Assembly (NCBI GenBank): GCA_002340255.1
Contig: DDLS01000003.1
Location: 1-20,697, forward strand
Source: Cyanobacteria bacterium UBA2566
GTDB lineage: Bacteria; Cyanobacteriota; Cyanobacteriia; Cyanobacteriales; Desertifilaceae
Direction of reading: 5' to 3'
Length of the DNA stretch: 20,697 bases
The translations under genes were made by a program, and so were the position numbers. Below are positions 1 to 6,356 of the stretch, piece by piece. The notes under the pieces were generated by a model. It ran no database searches and had not been told where the DNA came from. It saw nothing but the letters and a program-made list of their open reading frames with translations. The number at the start of each line of letters is the position of its first letter. Position 1 is the first letter of the stretch.

Positions 1-23
1 GAGAGTGACAGAAGAGGGGTATC

Positions 24-131
24 ATGAATTCACGGGTAAAGCTTGGGATGCTGTCGATAGCATTTACTATGATGCTCGTTGCTCCCTCTTATCTGCCAGA
101 GTCGAGCGATCGCCATGGGAAGGGATATTAA
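24..131 (+). CDS. Possible small secreted or membrane peptide (35 aa)
   Basis: A short open frame starts with ATG and has a GAGGGG stretch a few bases upstream that could serve as a ribosome-binding site. The predicted peptide has a basic N-terminus (Arg4, Lys6), a hydrophobic stretch at about residues 9-24 and a short polar, basic tail. That shape resembles a signal peptide or a one-pass membrane peptide. I recognise no family. A HIP1-type GCGATCGC lies near its 3' end. It could equally be a chance frame or the broken 5' end of a longer gene, since nothing continues the frame after the stop. No homologue can be checked here, so confidence is low. Confidence 0.22.
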   Translation: MNSRVKLGMLSIAFTMMLVAPSYLPESSDRHGKGY

Positions 132-268
132 TCTCCGATCGCTTTCCCGTAGTCGCACAAGTGTTACTCAGATAACGGTCAGTCGCACGACAATATGGCA
201 TCATTGATCGGAATCCCTAGGGCCTAAACCCTAATTGGGATATTAACCTATTGAACTGTTTTAATATC

Positions 269-604
269 ATGAAATTTCCCTACTTCATCGGTAGCGTCAT
301 GGGTTTGGCGATCGCCAGTACTGTCTTCTTCGGTGTTTCGGCTCAAGCTTGCTTTCTTAGTAAGTCTCCTACTCAAGGAGCCGGAGAGAACCAGACTTCT
401 GCTGCTCCCACCAGTGATAGGGCTGAACCGACTTCCGCTAGTCATATCACTAGCTCTACTCCCATCCATCATGTTCATGACCATACTCATATCACAGATG
501 AGGCTAAAAATAAGCCGGTTGCTATGATTGCCGGTTTAGCGGGAATCGCAGGATTCGGTGCTGTGGGAATGATGGTTAAAGGCAAGGATTCCCTTCCCCG
601 TTAA
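269..604 (+). CDS. Secreted/membrane-anchored small protein with His-rich segment
   Basis: Counted from ATG 269 the product is 111 residues. An upstream in-frame TTG at 251 is possible, but it would put six extra residues before the natural signal peptide, so I prefer the ATG. Residues 1-27 look like a Sec signal peptide: Lys2, a hydrophobic core, then an Ala-Gln-Ala site before Cys28. Gln at -2 argues against a lipobox. Residues 30-65 are Ser/Thr/Pro/Ala-rich and probably disordered. Residues 67-74 read HHVHDHTH, a possible metal-binding patch. Residues 84-103 form a Gly/Ala-rich hydrophobic segment, followed by a basic tail, suggesting a C-terminal membrane anchor. I do not recognise the family. 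The layout suggests an envelope protein exposing a His-rich loop outside the membrane; metal binding is inference only. Confidence 0.6.
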   Translation: MKFPYFIGSVMGLAIASTVFFGVSAQACFLSKSPTQGAGENQTSAAPTSDRAEPTSASHITSSTPIHHVHDHTHITDEAKNKPVAMIAGLAGIAGFGAVGMMVKGKDSLPR

Positions 605-730
605 CCGTGAAGTGACTGAAGCTCCTGAACTTGACGATGCAAACCCTTGTTAAATCAGTAACGACTGAAGTAGATGCCGATCGGGAAGTGGGCGATCGTA
701 CCCTAACCTCCATCGGTTGATCTGTGAATG

Positions 731-756
731 GTAGGGTGGGACATTATCCACCCTAC
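731..756. repeat. REP-like perfect hairpin in the gap before the K+ channel gene
   Basis: GTAGGGTGG and CCACCCTAC form a perfect 9-bp stem around an 8-nt loop. No T-run follows, so it is not a canonical intrinsic terminator. From general knowledge, palindromes built on GTAGGGTGGG recur between genes in many cyanobacterial genomes, which suggests a dispersed repeat. Only one copy is visible here. The rest of the 605-789 gap shows no gene. Confidence 0.55.
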
Positions 757-789
757 TTGATAATGCTTAATTATTCATGATTAATTATT

Positions 790-1617
790 TTGACTTCTCA
801 GCTCATTTCCCCACGTCAAACCCTAAATCAATGGTTGGGAATTGAAACTCTACTCGGGAAAATTTTCAATCTCACCATTATTACGCTCGTCCTGATCTCT
901 GCTGCCATTTTCGTTATCCAAACCTACGATCTTCCCCCCGATCTCTTTCAGGTTTTAGATCTAGCCAATACCTGTATTCTCCTTATCTTTATTTTAGAAT
1001 ATCTGTTGCGCTTCTGGTGTGCCGAACAGAAACTAGAGTACTTCTTAAGCATTTATTCGCTCATTGATCTATTGATCTTTATTCCCTTTATCTTCGGGGT
1101 ATTCGACATCGAAATTGGATTCTCGAAAACCCTGATTTGGTTTCGGATCTTGCATCTACTCCGCTATCTAGGGGCTAAAACATTTCTCGGCATCATTAAC
1201 TCAGAAAACAACCTGATTGTTACCCGCATCGGCTTTACCCTCTTTTCCATTATTTTCGTCTATTCTGGTTTGATTTATCAGATTGAACATGCCATCAATC
1301 CCCAATCCTTTCGCCATTTTTTCGATGCTCTTTACTTCTGCATTGTCACCATGACAACCGTCGGATTTGGGGATATTACTCCCCTTTCTGAAGCCGGACG
1401 TTGGATTACCTTAGCCATGATTTTAACGGGAATTTCCTTAATTCCTTGGCAAGTCGGAGATTTAGTCAAACATTTTGTTAAAGAGTCCCAAAAAGTGCGA
1501 GTGGAATGTCAAGACTGTGGTTTATTATTTCACGATCCAGACGCTAAGTTCTGTAAACATTGTGGCTCTAGTTTGGTTCAGGAGATGGAACTCTCGAAAA
1601 CAGTGAGTCAAGAATAA
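790..1617 (+). CDS. Voltage-gated-type K+ channel (6 TM) with C-terminal zinc ribbon
   Basis: This inner-membrane protein of 275 residues has the fold of a six-transmembrane cation channel. Hydrophobic segments lie at about 25-46, 55-74, 88-106, 115-132 and 148-165, followed by a pore loop and a last helix at about 205-225. The selectivity filter TVGFGD at 190-195, preceded by TMT, marks K+ selectivity, with Phe in place of the commoner Tyr. The putative S4 carries few charges (Arg119, Arg125, Lys130), so voltage sensing may be weak. The tail after S6 has Cys240-x2-Cys243 and Cys255-x2-Cys258, a zinc-ribbon layout. No in-frame ATG precedes the membrane segments and an in-frame stop lies at 778-780, so translation probably starts at TTG 790. 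The gene appears to stand alone. Family assignment is firm; gating stimulus is unknown. Confidence 0.9.
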   Translation: MTSQLISPRQTLNQWLGIETLLGKIFNLTIITLVLISAAIFVIQTYDLPPDLFQVLDLANTCILLIFILEYLLRFWCAEQKLEYFLSIYSLIDLLIFIPFIFGVFDIEIGFSKTLIWFRILHLLRYLGAKTFLGIINSENNLIVTRIGFTLFSIIFVYSGLIYQIEHAINPQSFRHFFDALYFCIVTMTTVGFGDITPLSEAGRWITLAMILTGISLIPWQVGDLVKHFVKESQKVRVECQDCGLLFHDPDAKFCKHCGSSLVQEMELSKTVSQE

Positions 1618-1627
1618 CCGTAAATAC

Positions 1628-1993
1628 CTAACCCTCTTGTGTCTCTAAACCAACTTCGCGGCGAAATCGGAGCAACTCCAGGGAGCGATCGCCATAAACC
1701 CCCTCAATTTGCTGCTCACAGCACTCTATCGCAAAATCATTCAACTCCTGCGCGTCAATACCAAACATCCTTTCATAGACATCCGGTTGTACCCGACAGA
1801 ATTGGGGACGGTCTGGATAAATGGTACATTCTTTGGTTAAATGATCGAAGTGGATGCACCAGCCATCAGGGGCTACCAAACTATAGTAGAGTTCTAACTC
1901 ACTAGGGGACAGGTATTGATCTAGATCCGGGCGCTCATCTGGATCGAGATGGCAGCACGCACCACACTGTTTAATACAACGCCAAGTTGCCAT
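1628..1993 (-). CDS. YkgJ family cysteine-cluster protein
   Basis: The 121-residue soluble protein has nine cysteines arranged as in the YkgJ/zinc- or iron-chelating cysteine-cluster family. Cys6, Cys10, Cys13 and Cys14 form the N-terminal CxxxCxxCC cluster. Cys46 follows a Gly-Trp pair, Cys56 sits in a CTIYPDRP-type motif, Cys66 is in FCR, and Cys91-Cys92 end the set. The family is thought to bind a metal ion or Fe-S cluster, but the reaction is unknown. The length matches the short cyanobacterial members. It starts at an ATG and is transcribed divergently from psb30, sharing a gap of about 150 bp. Its 3' end lies 10 bp from that of the K+ channel gene (convergent). Family call is confident, function is not. 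Confidence 0.85.
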   Translation of the reverse strand: MATWRCIKQCGACCHLDPDERPDLDQYLSPSELELYYSLVAPDGWCIHFDHLTKECTIYPDRPQFCRVQPDVYERMFGIDAQELNDFAIECCEQQIEGVYGDRSLELLRFRREVGLETQEG

Positions 1994-2146
1994 AAAGCTA
2001 CTCCGTAAGCTGAATTGGGGAATTGGGCTAAACTTTATTGAGTTTTGTTAACTTCCTTAAAGCTTGGGGTCGATCCCCATGTAAAATCAGAAGTTGCATT
2101 CTATCTAGTAATTGCATCAACTCCTAGGGTTGAGAGTGGAGGAGAA

Positions 2147-2278
2147 ATGGATTTTATCACAAACTTGTTCACAGGAATCGATTGGATACTCATAGCACAG
2201 CTATTAATGCTAACATTAGTAGTGGTAGCTGGCCCAGCCGTTATCTTTGTTCTATTTTTGCGAGGTGGCGACCTCTAA
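2147..2278 (+). CDS. psb30: Photosystem II protein Psb30 (Ycf12)
   Basis: The product is 43 residues, within the usual size of Psb30/Ycf12, a one-helix subunit at the edge of the photosystem II core near cytochrome b559. After a short N-terminus, IAQL begins one transmembrane helix (about residues 14-38) containing the family signature VVAGPAVIF, and the protein ends in RGGDL. A strong Shine-Dalgarno sequence, GGAGGAGAA (2137-2145), sits just before ATG 2147 and decides this start. A longer in-frame reading from 2045 has no such site and would add an unrelated extension. An intrinsic terminator follows 24 bp after the stop, so it is probably a one-gene transcript. It is divergent from the YkgJ-family gene. 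Confidence 0.86.
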   Translation: MDFITNLFTGIDWILIAQLLMLTLVVVAGPAVIFVLFLRGGDL

Positions 2279-2301
2279 TTATCGTTCACTCCTTACGCAC
2301 T

Positions 2302-2328
2302 AAAGCCCGATATAGTCGGGCTTTTTTT
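2302..2328 (+). terminator. Intrinsic terminator after psb30
   Basis: AAGCCCGA (2303-2310) and TCGGGCTT (2316-2323) form a perfect 8-bp GC-rich stem around a 5-nt loop, followed by further Ts to 2328. This is a textbook rho-independent terminator for the psb30 transcript and separates it from the PepSY-type gene downstream. Confidence 0.88.
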
Positions 2329-2367
2329 AATTAGCGCTACAACAATTTGAGTCTATAAGGGCTAATC

Positions 2368-2676
2368 ATGGCTAAACTCACCATTCGTACTCTACACAAA
2401 ACCCTCGCTCCCATTGTCCTACTTCCCCTATTTACCACAGTCTTTACCGGGGTTTCCTACCGGTTGGCAAAAGATTGGTTTGGACTCAGCCGCGATCAAG
2501 TGCATATCCTCATGGCGATCCATGAAGGGGAATATTTCGGTAAATCTTTTGAATCCGTTTATGTTTTGCTCAATGGTTTGGGTTTGCTCTGGATGTTAAT
2601 TACTGGGTTAACGATCTTAATTAACCATTGGCGCAAAGAGTGGCGTATGAAAACAAAAGCCATGAGTAGGGAATAG
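2368..2676 (+). CDS. Small PepSY-type membrane protein
   Basis: The 102-residue product starts with a basic segment containing LHKTLAPIV, then a transmembrane helix at about 13-32. A polar stretch contains an HEGEYFGK motif (about 51-58). A second helix at about 64-87 and a strongly basic tail follow. The LHK(T/R)LAP start and the H-x-G segment between two helices resemble small cyanobacterial proteins annotated as PepSY-associated membrane proteins. Those are truncated relatives of the larger PepSY/FecR-type proteins, with no defined function. It starts at ATG 2368 and is isolated from psb30 by a terminator. The last codon and the stop (GAATAG) lie inside the heptanucleotide repeat that follows, so the repeat seems to have set the C-terminus. 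Confidence 0.7.
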   Translation: MAKLTIRTLHKTLAPIVLLPLFTTVFTGVSYRLAKDWFGLSRDQVHILMAIHEGEYFGKSFESVYVLLNGLGLLWMLITGLTILINHWRKEWRMKTKAMSRE

Positions 2677-2866
2677 GGAATGGGGAATGGGGAATGGGGA
2701 ATGGGCAATAGAAAATTTCTTAATTCTCTCTTCCCTCGCTATATTCCCTGTTACCTAGAGCAAAGCGCTATATTACAGCACTCTGCTTGCGTTATGAAAC
2801 ACAAGCTTGAATCCTCTCTCTCCATGTACCACAACCCTATTCCCTATTCCCTATTCCCTATTCCCC
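2667..2866. repeat. Inverted heptanucleotide repeat tracts flanking a 130-bp spacer
   Basis: The left tract (2667-2705) is a run of about five units of GGGAATA or GGGAATG. The right tract (2835-2866) is a run of about four units of CCCTATT, the reverse complement of GGGAATA. Facing tracts could pair into a long imperfect hairpin around a non-coding spacer. From established knowledge, short tandemly repeated heptanucleotides (STRR type) are common between cyanobacterial genes. The left tract overlaps the end of the PepSY-type gene. The spacer contains GGGCAATAGAAAAT (2703-2716), found again at 15353-15366. Confidence 0.75.
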
Positions 2867-2888
2867 AGCGTAAAGCGCTGTGATTAAC

Positions 2889-3764
2889 TCATCGTTCTTG
2901 CAGCAACCAAAATCCCGCAAATGATTCTGATTCAGGATTGGACTGAATGGCGATAAAATGAATTCCTTTAGACTGCTTTTTAGCTTGTTCTAAATTTTCT
3001 CCTTCTTTTAATAATTGGGGGGTGTTCAGGTTAGCCAAAATCCAGCTTTCATTCACTCCGGTTTCCAGTAATAGCCTGGGTTTCTTGCTCCTATCTTCTC
3101 GATTTTCCATCACTTTGAGAAAGGCTAATTCTAGACCAGACATCCATCCTGCCATCGGAATGGCGCGGGGGGAAAAGAGGATAATACCAGGAATGGGAGT
3201 TGTTTCTGATAATTCAAATGGACTTAAGGGAAAAGACTCTCCAAAGGCAATTTCCCATTCGGGCATCTCGGCAAACGCTTGTGCTTCTAGGCTAACCAAT
3301 GCCCATTTTTGACCTAGGATGGCATCTGGGAGCGATTGGGCGATCGCCGATTCATATTTTACAGAAGGCGAAGAGGCTGCCTTGGCATCATAACCCGCTT
3401 CTTGGGGATAGACTTCTGTTTCTCGCTGTTGTATCCACTGATACAGTGTTAACGTGCGGCGACTGGGAGCTGAAGGAATAGCCAAATCCTTACAAGCTTT
3501 GACAATCATATTATTCATTTGTCGGCGAAAGAAGCGGATCTTACTGGGCCGACTGGGGGCTTGCTCCATGGCCTCTAACAGGGCAGCCTTTAATTCTCCT
3601 GAGTTAACTTTACTACTCGAACAAAACCGAGAATACCGAAATAAGTTTTCGGGGTCAGTCGCGATCGATAATGGAGTTTCACAAATCAGAATTTCCCAAA
3701 TTTTCTTATTATTTTCATCTAGAATAGGGCAGGAGTAAAAATCGAGTTCCCAAATTGTTTTCAT
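2889..3764 (-). CDS. Tab2/Atab2-family RNA-binding translation factor
   Basis: The N-terminus, MKTIWELDFYS followed by PILDENNKKIWEILIC, is the hallmark of the Tab2/Atab2 family (formerly DUF1092). From ATG 3764 the product is 291 residues, near the usual family size. A TTG at 3791 would add nine residues before the conserved methionine and is less likely. In algae and plants Tab2/Atab2 binds RNA and is needed for translation of psaB and assembly of the photosystems. A similar role in cyanobacteria is inferred from homology. The C-terminus ends in a conserved-looking GFWLLQER. It follows rps1b on the same strand, about 100 bp away with a possible terminator between them. It may be read separately, although both products concern mRNA translation. 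Confidence 0.88.
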   Translation of the reverse strand: MKTIWELDFYSCPILDENNKKIWEILICETPLSIATDPENLFRYSRFCSSSKVNSGELKAALLEAMEQAPSRPSKIRFFRRQMNNMIVKACKDLAIPSAPSRRTLTLYQWIQQRETEVYPQEAGYDAKAASSPSVKYESAIAQSLPDAILGQKWALVSLEAQAFAEMPEWEIAFGESFPLSPFELSETTPIPGIILFSPRAIPMAGWMSGLELAFLKVMENREDRSKKPRLLLETGVNESWILANLNTPQLLKEGENLEQAKKQSKGIHFIAIQSNPESESFAGFWLLQER

Positions 3765-3809
3765 TGAATCAACTAACCAGTAACAGTCCAAATGTAGAGC
3801 AGTTGCAAA

Positions 3810-3846
3810 AGTAGGAGGTGGAAAGAAAAAGCATACTCCTCCTACT
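3810..3846 (-). terminator. Possible terminator or hairpin between rps1b and tab2
   Basis: AGTAGGAGG (3810-3818) and CCTCCTACT (3838-3846) are perfect 9-bp complements around a 19-nt loop. Read on the minus strand, the stem is followed by TTTTG, a short T-run. It lies just after the rps1b stop. The large loop and short T-run make termination uncertain. Confidence 0.42.
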
Positions 3847-3867
3847 AGAGAAACTCAACCTATGAGT

Positions 3868-4779
3868 CTAAGCATCAGGCAAAGATTTAACCGCACGTTC
3901 TCGACGAGCCGTAGCACTTTCCATGACTTCATCCATATTTTCTAATAGCTCTCCGGGATAATTCTCCAAAATGCGGGTAGACAAAGAAATCCGTCCTTTC
4001 CCTTCATCAATACTAATAATGATTGCCTTAATGGATTGACCAATAGAAAAATGACTGGAGAGGGCAGCAATATAGCTTTGGCTAATTTGCTTAATATGAA
4101 TCAGTCCTGTGGTATTGCCTAAATCGACAAATAAACCAAAGGGTTTAATATTAGCAATTCGTCCTTCTACCAATTGTCCCACTTCTAACTGACTAAACGT
4201 CGCCGCTTGGGTTGCTAGCCGTTCAGAAAGCACCAACTTACGAGTATCTGGATTCACTTCCAGAAATCCTACAGTCAGGGTTTCCCCCTTGAGAGCATTG
4301 AGGTTTTCCCGTTGACTCAGATGCGATCGCGGGATAAACCCTCTCAGTCCCATCACATCAACTGTCACGCCCCCTTTATTGCTCCCGGTTACCCGAACTT
4401 GTAGCGCTTGTTGATCCTCCTGCTTCTCTAATAGGGTATCCCAAAGGCGCTGGATTGCCAGTTGGCGACGGGAGAGTGTTACTTGTCCCTCTTCATTTTG
4501 TTCGCGAGTAATGAGAAAATCTAATTCCTCATTCAGAGGTAAAACGGTAGACAAATCGGTTACATTTTCTAAAGCCGCCTCTTGTATGGGTACAAAGGCA
4601 GTAGACTTGCCACCAATTTCAATATAGGCTCCCTCTTGGGAATGGACAGCCACACGACCGCGTACCACTTGTCCTTTTTGGAAGGTATAGTCATGCTCTT
4701 GCAGAGCTTGGGCAAAGTCATCTGGGGAAAAGCCAATAGAAGAGGGAGTTTCAGAAGAGGGTTTGGATTCAGAGTTCAT
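3868..4779 (-). CDS. rps1b: S1-domain RNA-binding protein, cyanobacterial ribosomal S1 paralogue
   Basis: The 303-residue protein has three S1 (OB-fold) RNA-binding domains at about 34-104, 123-187 and 199-270. Recognisable segments include KGQVVRGRV, KGGVTVDVMGLRGFIPRSHL and the strong third-domain motif PFGLFVDLGNTTGLIHI. Bacterial S1 proteins bring mRNA to the 30S ribosome. Cyanobacteria carry two short paralogues, and the length, FSPDDFAQAL start and KGGVTVDV segment fit the Rps1B type better than Rps1A. The N-terminus is Ser-rich and the C-terminus is a basic, probably disordered tail. The start is ATG 4779 with no evident Shine-Dalgarno sequence. It lies 105 bp downstream of the dienelactone hydrolase gene on the same strand. 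The paralogue choice is from memory of the family and is less certain than the S1 assignment. Confidence 0.85.
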   Translation of the reverse strand: MNSESKPSSETPSSIGFSPDDFAQALQEHDYTFQKGQVVRGRVAVHSQEGAYIEIGGKSTAFVPIQEAALENVTDLSTVLPLNEELDFLITREQNEEGQVTLSRRQLAIQRLWDTLLEKQEDQQALQVRVTGSNKGGVTVDVMGLRGFIPRSHLSQRENLNALKGETLTVGFLEVNPDTRKLVLSERLATQAATFSQLEVGQLVEGRIANIKPFGLFVDLGNTTGLIHIKQISQSYIAALSSHFSIGQSIKAIIISIDEGKGRISLSTRILENYPGELLENMDEVMESATARRERAVKSLPDA

Positions 4780-4884
4780 AACTAGGGTCTGAGAAATTAG
4801 AGCACTTTGCGCTAGGCAAAAGGCAATCGAGTATGGGTGCTAGGTTTGAGCCTTTCAAGGAAGTCTTCACCACCTTGGCAGTTG

Positions 4885-5637
4885 CTATTCAGAAGCCTGA
4901 AGTTGGGCGTGAAACAAATCTTTCACTTTAGCCCAGGCATCAGTAGCAGCTTCTGCATTATAACTAGCACGGCGATCGCAGAAAAAGCCATGATCGGCTC
5001 CATCGTACCGGAAAATCTGATAAGAAACCTGAGCTTCTCTTAGAGTGGCTTCAATTTGCTCGACTTCTGAAGCTGGAATACTGGCATCTTCATTGCCAAA
5101 AAAGCAGTAGAGGGTTCCCTTAATCTCTGGGGTACGAGTAATAGTGGGTGCTCCTCCCCCTGGGGTGAGAGTAGCAATTCCTGCACCATAGAAAGACGCA
5201 GTGGCCTTAATCTCATCCAGGATAGCAGTCAGATAAACGACATGGCCGCCAAAGCAAAATCCGATCGCCCCAAAGCCTCCCGATTTCAGATTGGGTCGTG
5301 TTTTTAGATAATCTAAGGTTGCCTGAATGTCACTGAGCAATTCATCCGCCTTGGTTTTAACCTTATATTCCCGGCCGATTTTAATGTCTTCTGGGGTATA
5401 ACCGGCTTCAAAACCGGGAGCCAGACGCTGATAAATCGCTGGAGCAATGGCAATATAGCCCTGTTTGGCAATGCGATCGGTTACATCGCGAATATGTGCA
5501 TTTACCCCAAAAATCTCCTGTACTACGACTATCCCCTGATGGGAACCCGGTGTAGTAGGTTCAGCCAGATACGCATCAATGAGTAAGTCGCCATTAGGGA
5601 CTTGCACTGAAGTAGAGTGTATAGTTAGCTCTGCCAT
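4885..5637 (-). CDS. Dienelactone hydrolase family alpha/beta-hydrolase
   Basis: The 250-residue cytosolic enzyme has the dienelactone hydrolase fold. VVVQEIFGVN (about 37-46) holds the conserved Glu41. GFCFGG places the nucleophile Cys128 at the elbow. Asp184 in GNEDASIP and His216 in GADHGFFC complete a Cys-Asp-His triad. The length equals the usual family size and no signal peptide is present. Family members cleave lactones such as dienelactone in chlorocatechol breakdown. Cyanobacterial copies occur without that pathway and none is visible here, so the substrate is unknown. The start is ATG 5637. The genes upstream and downstream run in the same direction, but a strong terminator separates it from the gene upstream, so it probably has its own promoter in 5638-5703. 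Confidence 0.92.
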   Translation of the reverse strand: MAELTIHSTSVQVPNGDLLIDAYLAEPTTPGSHQGIVVVQEIFGVNAHIRDVTDRIAKQGYIAIAPAIYQRLAPGFEAGYTPEDIKIGREYKVKTKADELLSDIQATLDYLKTRPNLKSGGFGAIGFCFGGHVVYLTAILDEIKATASFYGAGIATLTPGGGAPTITRTPEIKGTLYCFFGNEDASIPASEVEQIEATLREAQVSYQIFRYDGADHGFFCDRRASYNAEAATDAWAKVKDLFHAQLQASE

Positions 5638-5703
5638 GATTACCGGAAAACCTGAGGTTGCGTCTTTCCAATTTTAAGGGAAAAACTCGTTAATCTTGAG
5701 CTG

Positions 5704-5741
5704 AAAAAAGCTCTCCACTGGATATCTAGTGAAGAGCTTTT
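5704..5741 (-). terminator. Intrinsic terminator after the 5797-6102 gene
   Basis: AAAAGCTCT (5706-5714) pairs with AGAGCTTTT (5733-5741). One C/A mismatch interrupts the stem before the inner CACT/AGTG pairs around GATATC. Read on the minus strand the hairpin ends in a run of six Ts, as expected for rho-independent termination of the small gene upstream. The opposite strand also ends in TTTT, but no plus-strand gene feeds it. Confidence 0.78.
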
Positions 5742-5796
5742 GACAAAAAGTGTTTAGACAGATGAGCAAATCTTTAGAGAGATTGGCAGTTGCCCT

Positions 5797-6102
5797 CTAT
5801 TTCTTTTTCATTCCCTTTGCCATCTTCAGGAAGTCTAAGCCACCTGTGTTGGTATTGGAAGGACGACGAGCGGGAGTGGGTGTTGAAGGTTGACTGCTCG
5901 CTTGAGGTTCAGACTTCGCAGGGGTTGAAGACATCATTTGACTCTCAGGGCGGATTTGCATTTCCATCGAAGAGGCTTCAACCACTTCACTCGCCCGCTT
6001 ACCTTTGGGATAGGTATGCTTGACCCGTTGCTTTCTACGCATAAAGTCGATATCGCCAAAGGTTTTGGCTTCATCAGGAGGAAGGAAAAAGTCTTGAGAC
6101 AT
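5797..6102 (-). CDS. Small conserved-looking protein, unknown function
   Basis: The product is 101 residues, soluble and low in complexity in its middle. Residues 1-22 contain a distinctive TFGDIDFMRRK segment, followed by a basic patch ending in HTYPKGK. Residues about 40-85 are rich in Ser, Pro, Gln, Thr and Met and are probably disordered. The end (LDFLKMAKGMKKK) could form a short basic amphipathic helix. The two ordered ends look like conserved docking motifs joined by a flexible linker. I have a vague memory of similar cyanobacterial proteins but no function. The start is ATG 6102 without a clear Shine-Dalgarno sequence. A good terminator follows, and it is divergent from the prolyl oligopeptidase gene across about 250 bp of A/T-rich DNA. 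Confidence 0.68.
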   Translation of the reverse strand: MSQDFFLPPDEAKTFGDIDFMRRKQRVKHTYPKGKRASEVVEASSMEMQIRPESQMMSSTPAKSEPQASSQPSTPTPARRPSNTNTGGLDFLKMAKGMKKK

Positions 6103-6356
6103 GGGTTTGGCTGTTAGTTATCTATGGTATAGACGGTTCTTATGTTAAATTTTATCAAATTTTCTCAGATTTGGAATATTTTTTTATATTTTCCTGAATT
6201 TATATGAATTCACATATAGCTTTGTGCATATATACTTGCATCTCTATGAATGGATTAAAAGTCTAGAAGCAGCTATTATACAATTAAGGCGAAGATAACT
6301 TGAATCTATACCCTTATATAGCTTTTGAGTCTTTCCGCCTCCTGGAGTACGTTACT

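Noticed and set aside
731..756. Intrinsic terminator
   Set aside because: The stem is strong but no T-run follows on either strand; better treated as a dispersed hairpin repeat.
2045..2278. 77-residue version of Psb30
   Set aside because: The first 34 residues resemble nothing and lack a ribosome site; GGAGGAGAA before ATG 2147 and family length support the 43-residue form.
2667..2866. CRISPR array
   Set aside because: Units are 7 bp with no unique spacers; these are short tandem repeats.
2680..2883. 67-residue frame through the heptanucleotide repeats
   Set aside because: Both ends are translated repeat units (MGNGEWGMGN and YSLFPIP-like), so it is an artefact of low-complexity DNA.
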